From a bacterium (lineage in GTDB: Bacteria > Bacteroidota > Ignavibacteria > Kapaibacteriales > UBA2268): a stretch of 35,655 bases of DNA. Position 1 is the first letter of the stretch. Every line of letters begins with the position of its first letter. Shown here piece after piece: positions 15,347 to 24,206 of this stretch. The stretch is from positions 1-35,655 of the forward strand of contig JAUIIX010000033.1 in NCBI GenBank assembly GCA_030431515.1, written 5' to 3'. Position numbers and translations under genes: made by a program. The notes below the pieces were generated by a model. That model did not search any database. It was given only the letters and a program-made list of their open reading frames with translations, and was not told the origin of the DNA.

Positions 15347-16386
15347 TGTATATCTATTTAATAATATTAAATGTTTTATTTGGACAAGTTGAATTTGAGA
15401 ATCCAATTTCGAAGGGTAAATTGACACAAACAAATTTAAAAGAAATTTCTGGTTTGGAGAGAAGTAGTTTTCATGATATTATTTGGTCTCATAATGACTC
15501 TGGTGGAAAAGGAATTATATATGGATTAAACGATTCTGGAAAAATTATTTGTAATTTAATTTTGAAAGATATTGTTAATAGAGATTGGGAAGATATAAGT
15601 TATGGGTTTATAGAAGGCAAGAATTATATCTTTGTTGGTGATATTGGAGATAATGATAAAACATATCAAACAAAGTATATTTATTATTTTGAAGAACCAC
15701 TTAACTTGAAAGATACAATAATAATTAATGATGTAAAAAGAATTGAATTCAAATATCCTAGTTCAAATTATGATAGTGAATGTTTAATGTTTGATCCTAT
15801 TAGTAAAGATTTAATAGTAATCTCTAAAAGGGAAACTAATGAAAAAGTATTTTCTATAAGCTATCCTTATAATAACAATGATGTAGTTATTGCTGAATAC
15901 AAGACAGAATTGAAAATAGGTTCGAGCGATAATTTATTAAGCTGGGTTACAGCAGGCGATATTTCAGCAGATGGTAATCATATATTAATTAAGAATTATA
16001 CTAATGTTTATTACTGGAAAAGAGGTACAGATTTATATAATACTTTAAATGGTTCAGGTCAAGATATTGTAAATTACAAATTAGCAAGTGAACCACAAGG
16101 TGAATCTATTTGTTGGGAAAATAATATTAGTGGATTTTATACAGTAAGCGAAGAAGTCTTTGGTATTACTCCTGAAATAAAATATTTCAAAAAGAAAGAA
16201 ATAGTAAATGGGGTTGATAAGAAGTCATTAAATGATATAAAGTTTGATGATGTAAATTTTAGATTTTATGATTTAATTGGAAATTTATATTCTTATAATG
16301 AATATTTGAATTCTCAAAATAATATGTTTATAGTATTAGATTTGAAAAACTTCAAATCTATAAAACTATTAAGGCATAAATTTTGA
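15346..16386 (+). CDS. Exported beta-propeller-like protein
   Basis: This 346-residue protein has a short signal-like N-terminus (MYIYLIILNVLFGQ). It carries a propeller signature common in uncharacterised secreted proteins: ISGLERSSFHDIIWSHNDSG, then YGLNDSGKI, RDWEDISYG, and IFVGDIGDNDKTYQ. Later segments, DSECLMFDPISKDLIVISKR and SEPQGESICWE, fit further blades. The C-terminus (FRFYDLIGNLYSYNEYL to KSIKLLRHKF) resembles a shortened T9SS sorting domain, which would make it secreted or surface-bound. The GTG start at 15346 shares one base with the transporter stop. Ligand and activity are unknown. Confidence 0.6.
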   Translation: MYIYLIILNVLFGQVEFENPISKGKLTQTNLKEISGLERSSFHDIIWSHNDSGGKGIIYGLNDSGKIICNLILKDIVNRDWEDISYGFIEGKNYIFVGDIGDNDKTYQTKYIYYFEEPLNLKDTIIINDVKRIEFKYPSSNYDSECLMFDPISKDLIVISKRETNEKVFSISYPYNNNDVVIAEYKTELKIGSSDNLLSWVTAGDISADGNHILIKNYTNVYYWKRGTDLYNTLNGSGQDIVNYKLASEPQGESICWENNISGFYTVSEEVFGITPEIKYFKKKEIVNGVDKKSLNDIKFDDVNFRFYDLIGNLYSYNEYLNSQNNMFIVLDLKNFKSIKLLRHKF

Positions 16387-16418
16387 TTGATGAATATTTT
16401 TTAGATAATTGAGTAAAA

Positions 16419-18662
16419 ATGTTTAAAAAAATAAGATATTGGGCTAAAAATTCAGATACATTCGAGGTAATGGCGATTGTTGCTATCATAATTGGTGCAA
16501 TAATTATGGTTACTTCTTTTTGGCTTGGTTCTGTAAATGATATTAAATTAAAAGATGCAACTGCTAACATAGTTGATTTAAGTGAATTTATTGGTGGTTT
16601 AGTAGGTTCATTGTGGTCATTAGCAGGGGTTTTGTTATTTTACGCTTCCCTATCAAGTCAAAAAGAAGACTTAGAAAGACAAAAAGAACTACTTGTAAAA
16701 CAAATCGATGAAGTTGTAGCTCAAACGAAAGAATTTAGAATTCAGAATGAAATGGCTAAAGAACAGAAGAATGAAGAAACTTTCTTTCAACTTCTTAGAT
16801 TTCACAGTGAGATTATTTCAACAATTACAATCGAACAACAAGAAGTAGATTTTGTTACAGGTGAGAATGTTAGTAAAAATATTGAAGGTAGAAAAGCTTT
16901 TGTTGAATATTATGATATTTATAAAAGATTCTTTCAAGAAGCAGCTGAGATGACGACAAGCCAAGATGAAGATAGTTTAAGTAAAATTTTTGATAAAGCA
17001 TATAATTCATTCTACTTAGAATATCAAGCAGATTTAGGTCACTACTTTAGGAATCTTTATAACATAATATTCTTTATTGATAGTTTGAAAAAAACTCAAC
17101 ATACCTTCTATTTTGGACTATTAATGGCTCAATTATCAAACTATGAATTAACTTTATTATTTTTTCATTGTCTTAGATCAACAAGTAAAGACTTTAAAGC
17201 ATTAGTTGAAAAATATGCAATATTAGATCAAGTCCCTAAAGATGAAGTAACTACTATGGCTCATACATTATATGATCCTGGAGCATTTGGTGAAAGTGGT
17301 TTTGGTTCTGGAGATATTATAGAAGATGAGGATGATGGATTAGATGAAAGTGGATTAATATCCTCAGAAGAAACGGATTCTATATTAAGTAAATTTAACT
17401 TACCTAATATGTATAGCGAACCTGATGAAGTTGATCTAAACACTAATATTAGTAGTGAAAAAGCTGATTCTGCTTTAGGTTCTATGGATGATATTTTAAG
17501 TAAACTTAAAAAAATATCATCTGAAAAATTTCCTGAAATGGATGAAATTGATGAAATAACAGATGAATTTGAATTAGAAGAGGATAGTCCTTTACAAAAA
17601 TTAAAAGATAAATCAACTATTAAAAAAGAGCAAGCTAAGTTAGAAGAAGAGAAAGATGATTCTGAAAGTTTAAGTTTTGAAGATTTTTTTGATGATGATT
17701 TTGGTGGTGATTCCGCAGACGATACTAATAATGAAATAATCGATATTGAACAAATTGAGAAAATTGAATCCCAAGGTATTGACAATTTATTAAAAAAACA
17801 AAAAGAAGAATCAGTTGAAGAAAAGTCAAAGATAGATTTAGATGATGATTTTGGTGATTTATGGAATGATGAAAGTGAATTTGATGATATTGAAAAATCA
17901 GATGATGAATTAGAAATTCTTAAAAGTAGTATAGACAGTACTTTAGATGATGAGTTTGCTGAATTAAAATCAAAAGTTTCAAACAATGAAGATAATGATA
18001 TAGATTCTAAATTTAATGATTTAAAAAGTAAATTAGATTCTGATATGGATTTAGATAATATGCTTTTCAATAAAGATGCTGATATTGAAAATGATATTAA
18101 AGATAAAGCTACTAATTTAAAAGAAGAAAATATTTTTGAAGAAGATATTGACTTAGATAAAGTAAAAAATAAGTTTAATATTAATTTTGATGAATTAGAA
18201 AGTAAAAGTGAAAGTATTGATGACTTTAGCTTTGATGATACTGAAGAGTTGATTGATGAGAACGAAATAAGTAATGTAGAAGATTATCAGACATCGGCTA
18301 CAGAAGATTTTGATAGTGAATTTGATGATATGTTTAGTGATGAAGAATCTATTGAATTTGAGGTAGAAGATACATTAGATAGTGAAAATTATGACTCTAT
18401 TAAAGATAAATTTAAAAATAATTTAGAAGAAATAGATAAAGAAAATAATTTAGAAGAAGTGATAAATGAAGTTGATTCTGATTCTGTTTCTGAAGAAAAT
18501 AATATTTTAGAAGACTTGTTAGAAAACGAAACTGATGAAGAAACAAAAAAAGTAGTTGATGAAAAGAAAGATAAACAAAGCAAAAAAATTAAAATCAAAG
18601 TGAATAAAAAGAAAAATGATAAAGGTAAAGATGGCTCTGGATTTTTATCTAAATTAAAATAA
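16419..18662 (+). CDS. putAbiC-like membrane protein fused to a long acidic disordered tail
   Basis: This 747-residue protein has two N-terminal transmembrane helices (about 17-37 and 57-79). A coiled coil (residues 80-115, QKEDLERQKELLVKQIDEVV) leads into a helical domain to about residue 285. Motifs there resemble the putative phage abortive infection family: NEETFFQLLRFHSEII, GRKAFVEYYD, DLGHYFRNLYNIIFFID, LMAQLSNYELTLLFFHCL and FKALVEKYAIL. After that, about 430 residues are extremely rich in D, E, S and K. They contain recurring motifs such as LDDDFGDLW, LDDEFAELKSKV, DSKFNDLKSKL and DMFSDEE, and end in a basic stretch closing with GFLSKLK. The tail is predicted to be cytoplasmic and disordered. 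Family members are proposed phage-defence proteins; the tail is not part of the family as I know it. Confidence 0.7.
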   Translation: MFKKIRYWAKNSDTFEVMAIVAIIIGAIIMVTSFWLGSVNDIKLKDATANIVDLSEFIGGLVGSLWSLAGVLLFYASLSSQKEDLERQKELLVKQIDEVVAQTKEFRIQNEMAKEQKNEETFFQLLRFHSEIISTITIEQQEVDFVTGENVSKNIEGRKAFVEYYDIYKRFFQEAAEMTTSQDEDSLSKIFDKAYNSFYLEYQADLGHYFRNLYNIIFFIDSLKKTQHTFYFGLLMAQLSNYELTLLFFHCLRSTSKDFKALVEKYAILDQVPKDEVTTMAHTLYDPGAFGESGFGSGDIIEDEDDGLDESGLISSEETDSILSKFNLPNMYSEPDEVDLNTNISSEKADSALGSMDDILSKLKKISSEKFPEMDEIDEITDEFELEEDSPLQKLKDKSTIKKEQAKLEEEKDDSESLSFEDFFDDDFGGDSADDTNNEIIDIEQIEKIESQGIDNLLKKQKEESVEEKSKIDLDDDFGDLWNDESEFDDIEKSDDELEILKSSIDSTLDDEFAELKSKVSNNEDNDIDSKFNDLKSKLDSDMDLDNMLFNKDADIENDIKDKATNLKEENIFEEDIDLDKVKNKFNINFDELESKSESIDDFSFDDTEELIDENEISNVEDYQTSATEDFDSEFDDMFSDEESIEFEVEDTLDSENYDSIKDKFKNNLEEIDKENNLEEVINEVDSDSVSEENNILEDLLENETDEETKKVVDEKKDKQSKKIKIKVNKKKNDKGKDGSGFLSKLK

Positions 18663-18733
18663 TTTTTAAAGCAATGATAAATTTTGTAATTTGTGCTTTT
18701 AATTTTTAAATTTTAAAAAATTAAATACTGAAT

Positions 18734-19603
18734 ATGGCAATTATAGATGCAATTAAGAAAAATCAAGATTTAGCATCTCTTCCACATGTAGCTGGAAGAG
18801 TTTTGAAATTAATTCAAAATAAAAATGCAGAACTTAATGAAATAGCTAAACTTATAGAAGCAGACCCAATTCTAACAATGAAGTTGTTAAGAGTTGCTAA
18901 CTCCCCTATTTTTGCTACAAGGAATGAAATAAGGTCAATCCAACATGCATTAATGCTATTAGGAATGAAAAGAATTTCAAATATTGTACTTTCAGTTTCA
19001 ATTTATTCTAAGTTTTTTATCAATGCTCATAAAGATGCCGCTATTTTAATGGAAAGATTTTTTCAACATTCTTATCTAACTGGAATGACTTCTAAAACTC
19101 TAACACAGATTTTAAGAAAGAATTTTGAAGATAATGAATTTGTTGGTGGTTTACTTCATGATATTGGTAAAATGGCTATGTTGCAAGTCCATCCTAAAGA
19201 GTATTCTTTAGTCAGACAATTAATTTCACAAGAAGGGCTAAATGAACTTGCTGCTGAAAAAGAGGTATTTAACGAAAATCATATTGAAGTTGGACTGCAA
19301 ATGGCTCATTTGTGGAAATTACCAGAAGAAATTCATAGAATTATTGCATTTTACAAATTTCCTGCTCAAAACGATGCCTCAATTGATTTAGTTGCAATAG
19401 TTAGCTTTGCAGATGCATTTACTAAGATTAGAGCTAATTTAATTAATCCTGATGAAGATGAGTTTAATTATGGTAGTATAGAAGCTTGGAGAGTGTTAGT
19501 TAAACAAATGCCAGAACTAAGGAAAATAAATGTTAAGAAATTAACGTCACATTTGGATCATACATTAAGAAAATCACCAGACAACTTTGATTTATTGAAA
19601 TAA
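18734..19603 (+). CDS. HDOD domain protein
   Basis: This 289-residue cytoplasmic protein is a single HDOD domain, a catalytically degenerate HD-like signalling module. Hallmarks are LPHVAGRVLKLIQNKNAEL, IEADPILTMKLLRVANSP, IRSIQHALMLLGMKRISNIV and FVGGLLHDIGKMAM. An HD-like pair remains in LLHDIGK. HDOD proteins in other bacteria act in chemotaxis, c-di-GMP or stress signalling, usually by protein contact. The gene starts at ATG 18734, 71 bases after the putAbiC-like gene, and is followed within one base by trmB. No partner domain is fused. Confidence 0.9.
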   Translation: MAIIDAIKKNQDLASLPHVAGRVLKLIQNKNAELNEIAKLIEADPILTMKLLRVANSPIFATRNEIRSIQHALMLLGMKRISNIVLSVSIYSKFFINAHKDAAILMERFFQHSYLTGMTSKTLTQILRKNFEDNEFVGGLLHDIGKMAMLQVHPKEYSLVRQLISQEGLNELAAEKEVFNENHIEVGLQMAHLWKLPEEIHRIIAFYKFPAQNDASIDLVAIVSFADAFTKIRANLINPDEDEFNYGSIEAWRVLVKQMPELRKINVKKLTSHLDHTLRKSPDNFDLLK

Positions 19604-19604
19604 T

Positions 19605-20285
19605 ATGGCAATTGATTATAATAAATATCCTTTTGATGTAAGAATAAGACATCATGTATCTTCAAATTTATATTTCCCTCTGAACAAACAATCTATAAAA
19701 ATTACAGAAACATATCCCCCATTAGTTGAAAATGTTAATTGGGCAGAATACTTTGGAGATTCAAAAGCTCCTGAAATTCTTGATATTGGGTGTGGAATGG
19801 GTAAATTTCTTTTAGATTATTCATTAGAATTAAAAAATCAAAATATTTTAGGAATTGAAGTTCGCATTCACCCTGTTAATTGGATTAATGAAGTAATTAA
19901 AGGTGAGAAATTACCTAATGTTCATGCTCTCTGGTATTCTGTTGTTAATAGAATTAATTTTATTGAAACTGAAAGTATTGAGAAGATTTTTTATTTCTTT
20001 CCTGACCCTTGGTTTAAAGAAAAACATAAGAAAAGAAGAGCTTTCAAATTAGAATTTATTGAAGATTGTTACAGAGTATTAAAAAAGGGTGGAACTTTAT
20101 ACCTTCAAACAGACATTGAAGATGTTTATAATCACCAATTGAAACTTCTTAATAAGTTTAATAGTGATAATCAAAAATTTAGAATATATACGCCTGATAG
20201 TTGGGATTTTCCAAAAACTGATCAAGAAATACATTGTATTAAAAAGAGTTTTCCATATTGGCGACTTTGTGTTGAAAAAATATAA
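19605..20285 (+). CDS. trmB: tRNA (guanine-N7-)-methyltransferase
   Basis: TrmB uses S-adenosylmethionine to methylate N7 of G46 in the variable loop of tRNAs. The 226-residue length is typical. The SAM-binding motif is ILDIGCGMGKFLLDYS, followed by NILGIEVRIHP. The tRNA-specific FFPDPWFKEKHKKRRAF signature, with conserved lysine and arginine residues, is intact. GGTLYLQTDIEDVY and the C-terminal aromatic and charged segment complete the fold. The ATG lies one base after the HDOD stop (TAAT-ATG), so the two are probably co-translated. Confidence 0.95.
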   Translation: MAIDYNKYPFDVRIRHHVSSNLYFPLNKQSIKITETYPPLVENVNWAEYFGDSKAPEILDIGCGMGKFLLDYSLELKNQNILGIEVRIHPVNWINEVIKGEKLPNVHALWYSVVNRINFIETESIEKIFYFFPDPWFKEKHKKRRAFKLEFIEDCYRVLKKGGTLYLQTDIEDVYNHQLKLLNKFNSDNQKFRIYTPDSWDFPKTDQEIHCIKKSFPYWRLCVEKI

Positions 20286-20299
20286 TTCGTGAGTAAATA

Positions 20300-20770
20300 A
20301 TGAATATTACAAAATTATCTATCCTTGGATACTGGGATTTAGTAAAATTTGAGGCAATTGCCGATGATGGAGATATTTTCCTTCCTTTTGGTCAGAATGT
20401 AAGAGGATTACTTCATTATGCTGATAATGAAATAATGTCTGCTCAATTAGGTTCTACAATGAGAGCAAATTTTAAAAATGAAGACTTTAGATTTGGAGAA
20501 GATGACGAAATAAGAGAAGCATTTAATGGCTTCATCTCATATTTTGGTAAGTATTCGATTAACGAGAATAGAAATTATATTATTCATGAAATTGATTTAT
20601 CTTTGTTTCCAAATTGGATGAATAACAGAGTAAAAAGATTTTATGAATTTGATAATGGTCATTTGCTATTGAAAGCACCTCAATTAGAATATTTTGGAAT
20701 AAAAAGAACCCCTATTCTTACTTGGAAAAAAATAGAGGATTTAAAATCTAGTTATAGATGGCATTCTTAA
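20300..20770 (+). CDS. Lipocalin-like domain protein
   Basis: This 156-residue cytoplasmic protein matches the lipocalin-like domain pattern (Lipocalin_5 type). It has LSILGYWDLVKFEAIADDGD, PFGQNVRGLLHYADNEIMSA, FNGFISYFGKYSINENRN, HEIDLSLFPNWMNNRVKRFY and HLLLKAPQLEYFG. Such proteins often appear as small-ligand or hydroxysteroid-type binding proteins, and the ligand here is not predictable. It follows trmB by 14 bases, and its last four bases overlap the convergent oligopeptidase gene. Confidence 0.8.
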   Translation: MNITKLSILGYWDLVKFEAIADDGDIFLPFGQNVRGLLHYADNEIMSAQLGSTMRANFKNEDFRFGEDDEIREAFNGFISYFGKYSINENRNYIIHEIDLSLFPNWMNNRVKRFYEFDNGHLLLKAPQLEYFGIKRTPILTWKKIEDLKSSYRWHS

Positions 20771-22866
20771 TTTTCTAATAATTTTAATAAGAAAGCATAC
20801 TCTAAAGCGGTTTCTTTATATTTTTGATAACGACCAGAAGCTCCACCATGACCTGCTTCCATTTGCATGTGTAATAGTAGTAAATTACTTTTATTAGTCC
20901 TGTAATCTCTCAATTTTGCAATCCATTTTAATGGCTCCCAATACTGAACTTGACTGTCGTGATAACCACTTGTAATTAATAAGTTTGTATAAGCCTTGCT
21001 TTCAACATTATCATAAGGTGAGTAGGAAAGCATATAATCATAATATGTTTCATTATTCGGGTTTCCCCATTCGTCATACTCGCTTGTAGTTAGCGGTATA
21101 GATTCATCGAACATTGTAGTCATTACATCAACAAAAGGAACTGCGGCAATCATACCTTTAAATAAAGTTGGTTCATAATTCAAAACTGCACCCATTAATA
21201 ATCCACCAGCACTTCCGCCCATTGCAAACATTTTGTTAGAGTTGGTATATTTTAGTTTGATTAATTCTTTTCCACAATCAATAAAATCGTAAAAAGTATT
21301 TTTCTTGTTCAATAATTTTCCGTCTTCATACCAAGACCTACCTAAGTCTTCCCCACCTCTAATATGAGCAATAACATAAATGAAGCCCCTATTTAGAAGT
21401 GAAAGTCTGTCAAAGTTAAATCCTGCATCAATTGTATAGCCATAACTTCCATATCCATAAAGTAATAATGGATTAGAGCCGTCTTTTTTAAGACCTTTTT
21501 TATAAACTACAGAAACTGGAATTTTTTTGCCATCTCTTGCTGTAAGTTGTAATCTTTCAACTTGATAATTATTTTTATTAAAATCACCAAGTACTTCTTT
21601 TTCTTTAAGTAAAGTTTTTTCTTTGGTTCTCATATCAAACTCAAAAGTTGAATTTGGAGTAGAAAGCGAAGAATACACAAATCTTAATTTATCAGTATCA
21701 AATGTAGGGTTTGTACTAAGCGAAGCAAGGTAAGATGGTTCATCAAAGTCAATATTATAATCTATGTTTGAGTTTGATTTATCAATAATTCTAATATTTA
21801 ATAATCCTGCTTTTCTTTCTTCAATTACAAGATAATTGTTAAATAATTCAAATTCTTCGAAAAGCACATCTTCCCTATTTGGAATAACTTCTATCCATTT
21901 ATCTTTAGAAAAATTATCAACTTTACATTTCATTAATCTGAAATTTTTTGCTTTCCAGTTAGTTTTAATATAAAATGTATCATCAATATTACTAACATCA
22001 TATTCATGGTCTTTTTCTCTTTTACTAATTATTTGTAGTTTAGAATTTGGATTATCAGCACTTAGGAATTGAACTTCAGACGATAAAGTGCTATGAGATT
22101 GTACCCAAATATATTTACCACTTTTAGATCTATTTACATAAACATCAAAAGTGTCATCAAGTTCTTCGAATACGACTTCGTCTTTAGTTATATCAGTACC
22201 TAAAGTATGTTTCATAACTTTATATGTTCTTAATGTTTGAGCATCTTTCAAAACATAAAATAGAGTTTTATTATCATTAGCCCAATAAGCAATACCATTT
22301 GTGTTCAGTATCTCATCTTTAAAATATTCACCAGTTTCTAAATTAATAATCTTAAGCTTATATTGTCTTCTGGAAATATCATCATATCCATAAACTAATA
22401 ACTTATTATTTGGGGAAACTTGCATTCCACCTACTGCAAAGTATGCTTTTCCTTCGGCAAGCAAATTTTGGTCAAGTATAACTTCTTCTTTAGCATCTAA
22501 TGTTTTATGTTTTCTATAAGAAATTTGATATTCTTTTCCTTCTTCGTATCTTGAATAATACCAATAATCATTATGGAAGTAAGGAACAGTTTCCTCTCTT
22601 TCTTTAATTCTACCTGTGATTTCAGTAAAAAGTTCGTCTTGAAGTTTTTCAGTACTTTTTAGGATTGTATTTGTGTAATTATTTTCTTCTGTAATATAAT
22701 CAATTACTTCTTTGGAATCTCTTTTATTCATCCAATAGTAAATATCTATTCTTTGCTTTCCAAACTCTTCAAAAATATGTTTGATTTTCGGTGCTGATGG
22801 TTCTTGTAATTGGCTCATTATATTCATATTAGTTAGTAATATTAGTATTGCAATTGATTTTATCAT
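20767..22866 (-). CDS. ptrB: Oligopeptidase B-type S9 serine peptidase (probably exported)
   Basis: Oligopeptidase B cleaves short peptides after basic residues. This 699-residue protein has the S9A layout: an N-terminal beta-propeller (about 70-420, with WMNKRDSKEV near the start) and a C-terminal alpha/beta hydrolase. The catalytic serine is S552 in GGSAGG, preceded by IRGGEDLGRSWYEDGK and NTFYDFIDCGKELI. The triad is completed by D637 (SGYHDSQVQYWEP) and H673 (EAGHGGASGR). The conserved DEWGNPN segment supports oligopeptidase B over prolyl oligopeptidase. An N-terminal signal-like sequence (MIKSIAILILLTNMNIMSQ) suggests export. A -7 box lies 21 bases upstream. It is monocistronic or first on its strand, and convergent with the lipocalin-like gene. 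Confidence 0.88.
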   Translation of the reverse strand: MIKSIAILILLTNMNIMSQLQEPSAPKIKHIFEEFGKQRIDIYYWMNKRDSKEVIDYITEENNYTNTILKSTEKLQDELFTEITGRIKEREETVPYFHNDYWYYSRYEEGKEYQISYRKHKTLDAKEEVILDQNLLAEGKAYFAVGGMQVSPNNKLLVYGYDDISRRQYKLKIINLETGEYFKDEILNTNGIAYWANDNKTLFYVLKDAQTLRTYKVMKHTLGTDITKDEVVFEELDDTFDVYVNRSKSGKYIWVQSHSTLSSEVQFLSADNPNSKLQIISKREKDHEYDVSNIDDTFYIKTNWKAKNFRLMKCKVDNFSKDKWIEVIPNREDVLFEEFELFNNYLVIEERKAGLLNIRIIDKSNSNIDYNIDFDEPSYLASLSTNPTFDTDKLRFVYSSLSTPNSTFEFDMRTKEKTLLKEKEVLGDFNKNNYQVERLQLTARDGKKIPVSVVYKKGLKKDGSNPLLLYGYGSYGYTIDAGFNFDRLSLLNRGFIYVIAHIRGGEDLGRSWYEDGKLLNKKNTFYDFIDCGKELIKLKYTNSNKMFAMGGSAGGLLMGAVLNYEPTLFKGMIAAVPFVDVMTTMFDESIPLTTSEYDEWGNPNNETYYDYMLSYSPYDNVESKAYTNLLITSGYHDSQVQYWEPLKWIAKLRDYRTNKSNLLLLHMQMEAGHGGASGRYQKYKETALEYAFLLKLLEN

Positions 22867-22887
22867 TTTAACTCACAATTTAAAAAA

Positions 22888-22895
22888 CAAAATTA
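22888..22895 (-). promoter_or_regulatory. Putative -7 box for oligopeptidase B
   Basis: The minus strand reads TAATTTTG, 21 bases before the ATG at 22866. The plus-strand context CAAAATTAAGGAA is repeated exactly at 24160-24172, upstream of the next gene on the strand. Confidence 0.45.
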
Positions 22896-22932
22896 AGGAA
22901 ATTATCTATTTAAAAATTTATTTTAATACCGA

Positions 22933-24135
22933 TTAACTAATACTTTTTCCACAAACATAGCCAGAAGACCAAGCCCATTGAAAATTATAGCCACCTAACC
23001 ATCCAGTTACATCAACTACTTCTCCAATGAAGTATAGTCCTTTATGTTTTAGTGATTCCATTGTTTTTTGATTAAGTTCTTTTGTGTCAACACCACCTAT
23101 TGTAACTTCTGCTTTAGCATAACCTTCTGTTTCAATTGGTGTTACTATGAAGTTATTTATTAAATCAATAATCTTAACTTTATCTTTTTTAGATAATTGA
23201 TTGATAGGTTTATGAATATTTAATTCATAGCACAAATAATCAGCAAATCTTTGTGAAACTAAATCAGCAAGCAATAATCGTAATTCTTTATTTGATTTAG
23301 AATTATCTTCAAGTAACTTTTCAATATCTAAGTTAGGTTCAATTTTTATTTTAAGATTATCTCCTTTTTGCCAATAAGAAGATATTTGCAAAATAGCAGG
23401 TCCACTCATACCTTTATGAGTAATTAATACATTTTCTGAAAAATTTATTTTTTTATTTTTACTTCTTGGCTTGTTATTAAAAATCAAGGAAATATTCGAG
23501 TCGAAAGAAATACCGCTTAGCTCTGATAACTTCTTCATTTGTGGAACTGGTAATACAAAAGGTACTAAAGCTGGGTAAGTAGCGATAATTTTATGATTAA
23601 ACTTTTTTGCTATTCTATAACCAAGGTCAGTTGCACCTTTTTTGGGGAAAGATAATCCACCACAAGCAATAACTAATTTGTTTGATATATTATAGCCATT
23701 ATCTGTTAACACTTCGTAGCAGTCTTCTAATTTATTTACGTCATTCACTTTTGTTGAAGTTTTAATTTCAACATTGTAAAGCTCTGCTTCATCAATAAGT
23801 AAGTTAATTATCTGCTTTGAAGATTTTCTGCAAAATATTTGACCCAACTTTTTTTCATAATATTCAATATCATATTTTTCAACTAAAGATATAAAATCTG
23901 ATGGAGTATATTCTGAAAATGCTGAACGTATAAAATGTGGGTTTGATGAGATATAATTTTCTGGAGATGCATAAATATTAGTAAAATTACATCTACCACC
24001 ACCAGAAATTAAAATTTTATGTCCAATTTCAGAGTTATGTTCTAATACTAATACTTTTTTATTATTCTTACCAGCTTCAATTGCAGCCATCATTCCTGCT
24101 GCACCTGCTCCTATTATTATTACATCGTATTTAAT
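22933..24135 (-). CDS. HI0933/BaiN-family FAD-dependent oxidoreductase, apparent ATT start
   Basis: This is a cytoplasmic flavoprotein of the HI0933 family, which binds FAD; the substrate is usually unknown. The first ATG (24093) opens MMAAIEAGKNNKKVLVLEHN and would lack the dinucleotide-binding motif. In the same frame upstream lie the codons for KYDVIIIGAGAAG, the missing Rossmann strand and GxGxxG, with an ATT at 24133-24135 directly before them. An in-frame TAG at 24139-24141 rules out anything longer. The leader has AAAGGAAA 8-9 bases before the ATT and a -7 box at 24160-24167. I therefore call the start ATT at 24135, giving 400 residues. Family motifs SGGGRCNFTN and GGVDTKELNQKTMESLKH-KGLYFIGEV follow. 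No ATG, GTG or TTG in frame would restore the motif. Confidence 0.85.
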   Translation of the reverse strand: MKYDVIIIGAGAAGMMAAIEAGKNNKKVLVLEHNSEIGHKILISGGGRCNFTNIYASPENYISSNPHFIRSAFSEYTPSDFISLVEKYDIEYYEKKLGQIFCRKSSKQIINLLIDEAELYNVEIKTSTKVNDVNKLEDCYEVLTDNGYNISNKLVIACGGLSFPKKGATDLGYRIAKKFNHKIIATYPALVPFVLPVPQMKKLSELSGISFDSNISLIFNNKPRSKNKKINFSENVLITHKGMSGPAILQISSYWQKGDNLKIKIEPNLDIEKLLEDNSKSNKELRLLLADLVSQRFADYLCYELNIHKPINQLSKKDKVKIIDLINNFIVTPIETEGYAKAEVTIGGVDTKELNQKTMESLKHKGLYFIGEVVDVTGWLGGYNFQWAWSSGYVCGKSIS

Positions 24136-24159
24136 ATGCTATTTCCTTTAATTTATTTT

Positions 24160-24167
24160 CAAAATTA
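24160..24167 (-). promoter_or_regulatory. Putative -7 box for the flavoprotein gene
   Basis: The minus strand reads TAATTTTG, 24 bases before the proposed ATT start at 24135. From this box a promoter position would leave a leader of only about 18 bases, fitting the ATT start better than the ATG at 24093. Confidence 0.45.
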
Positions 24168-24206
24168 AGGAAAAATTAGAAGATAATTTAATAATTATAA
24201 TATGAG

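Noticed and set aside
17261-18070. Long antisense reading frame (269 codons) over the acidic tail
   Set aside because: It is a mirror of low-complexity GAT/GAA/AGT codons read in reverse (serine-rich). It lacks any ribosome-binding site or domain, and the plus-strand frame is the real gene.
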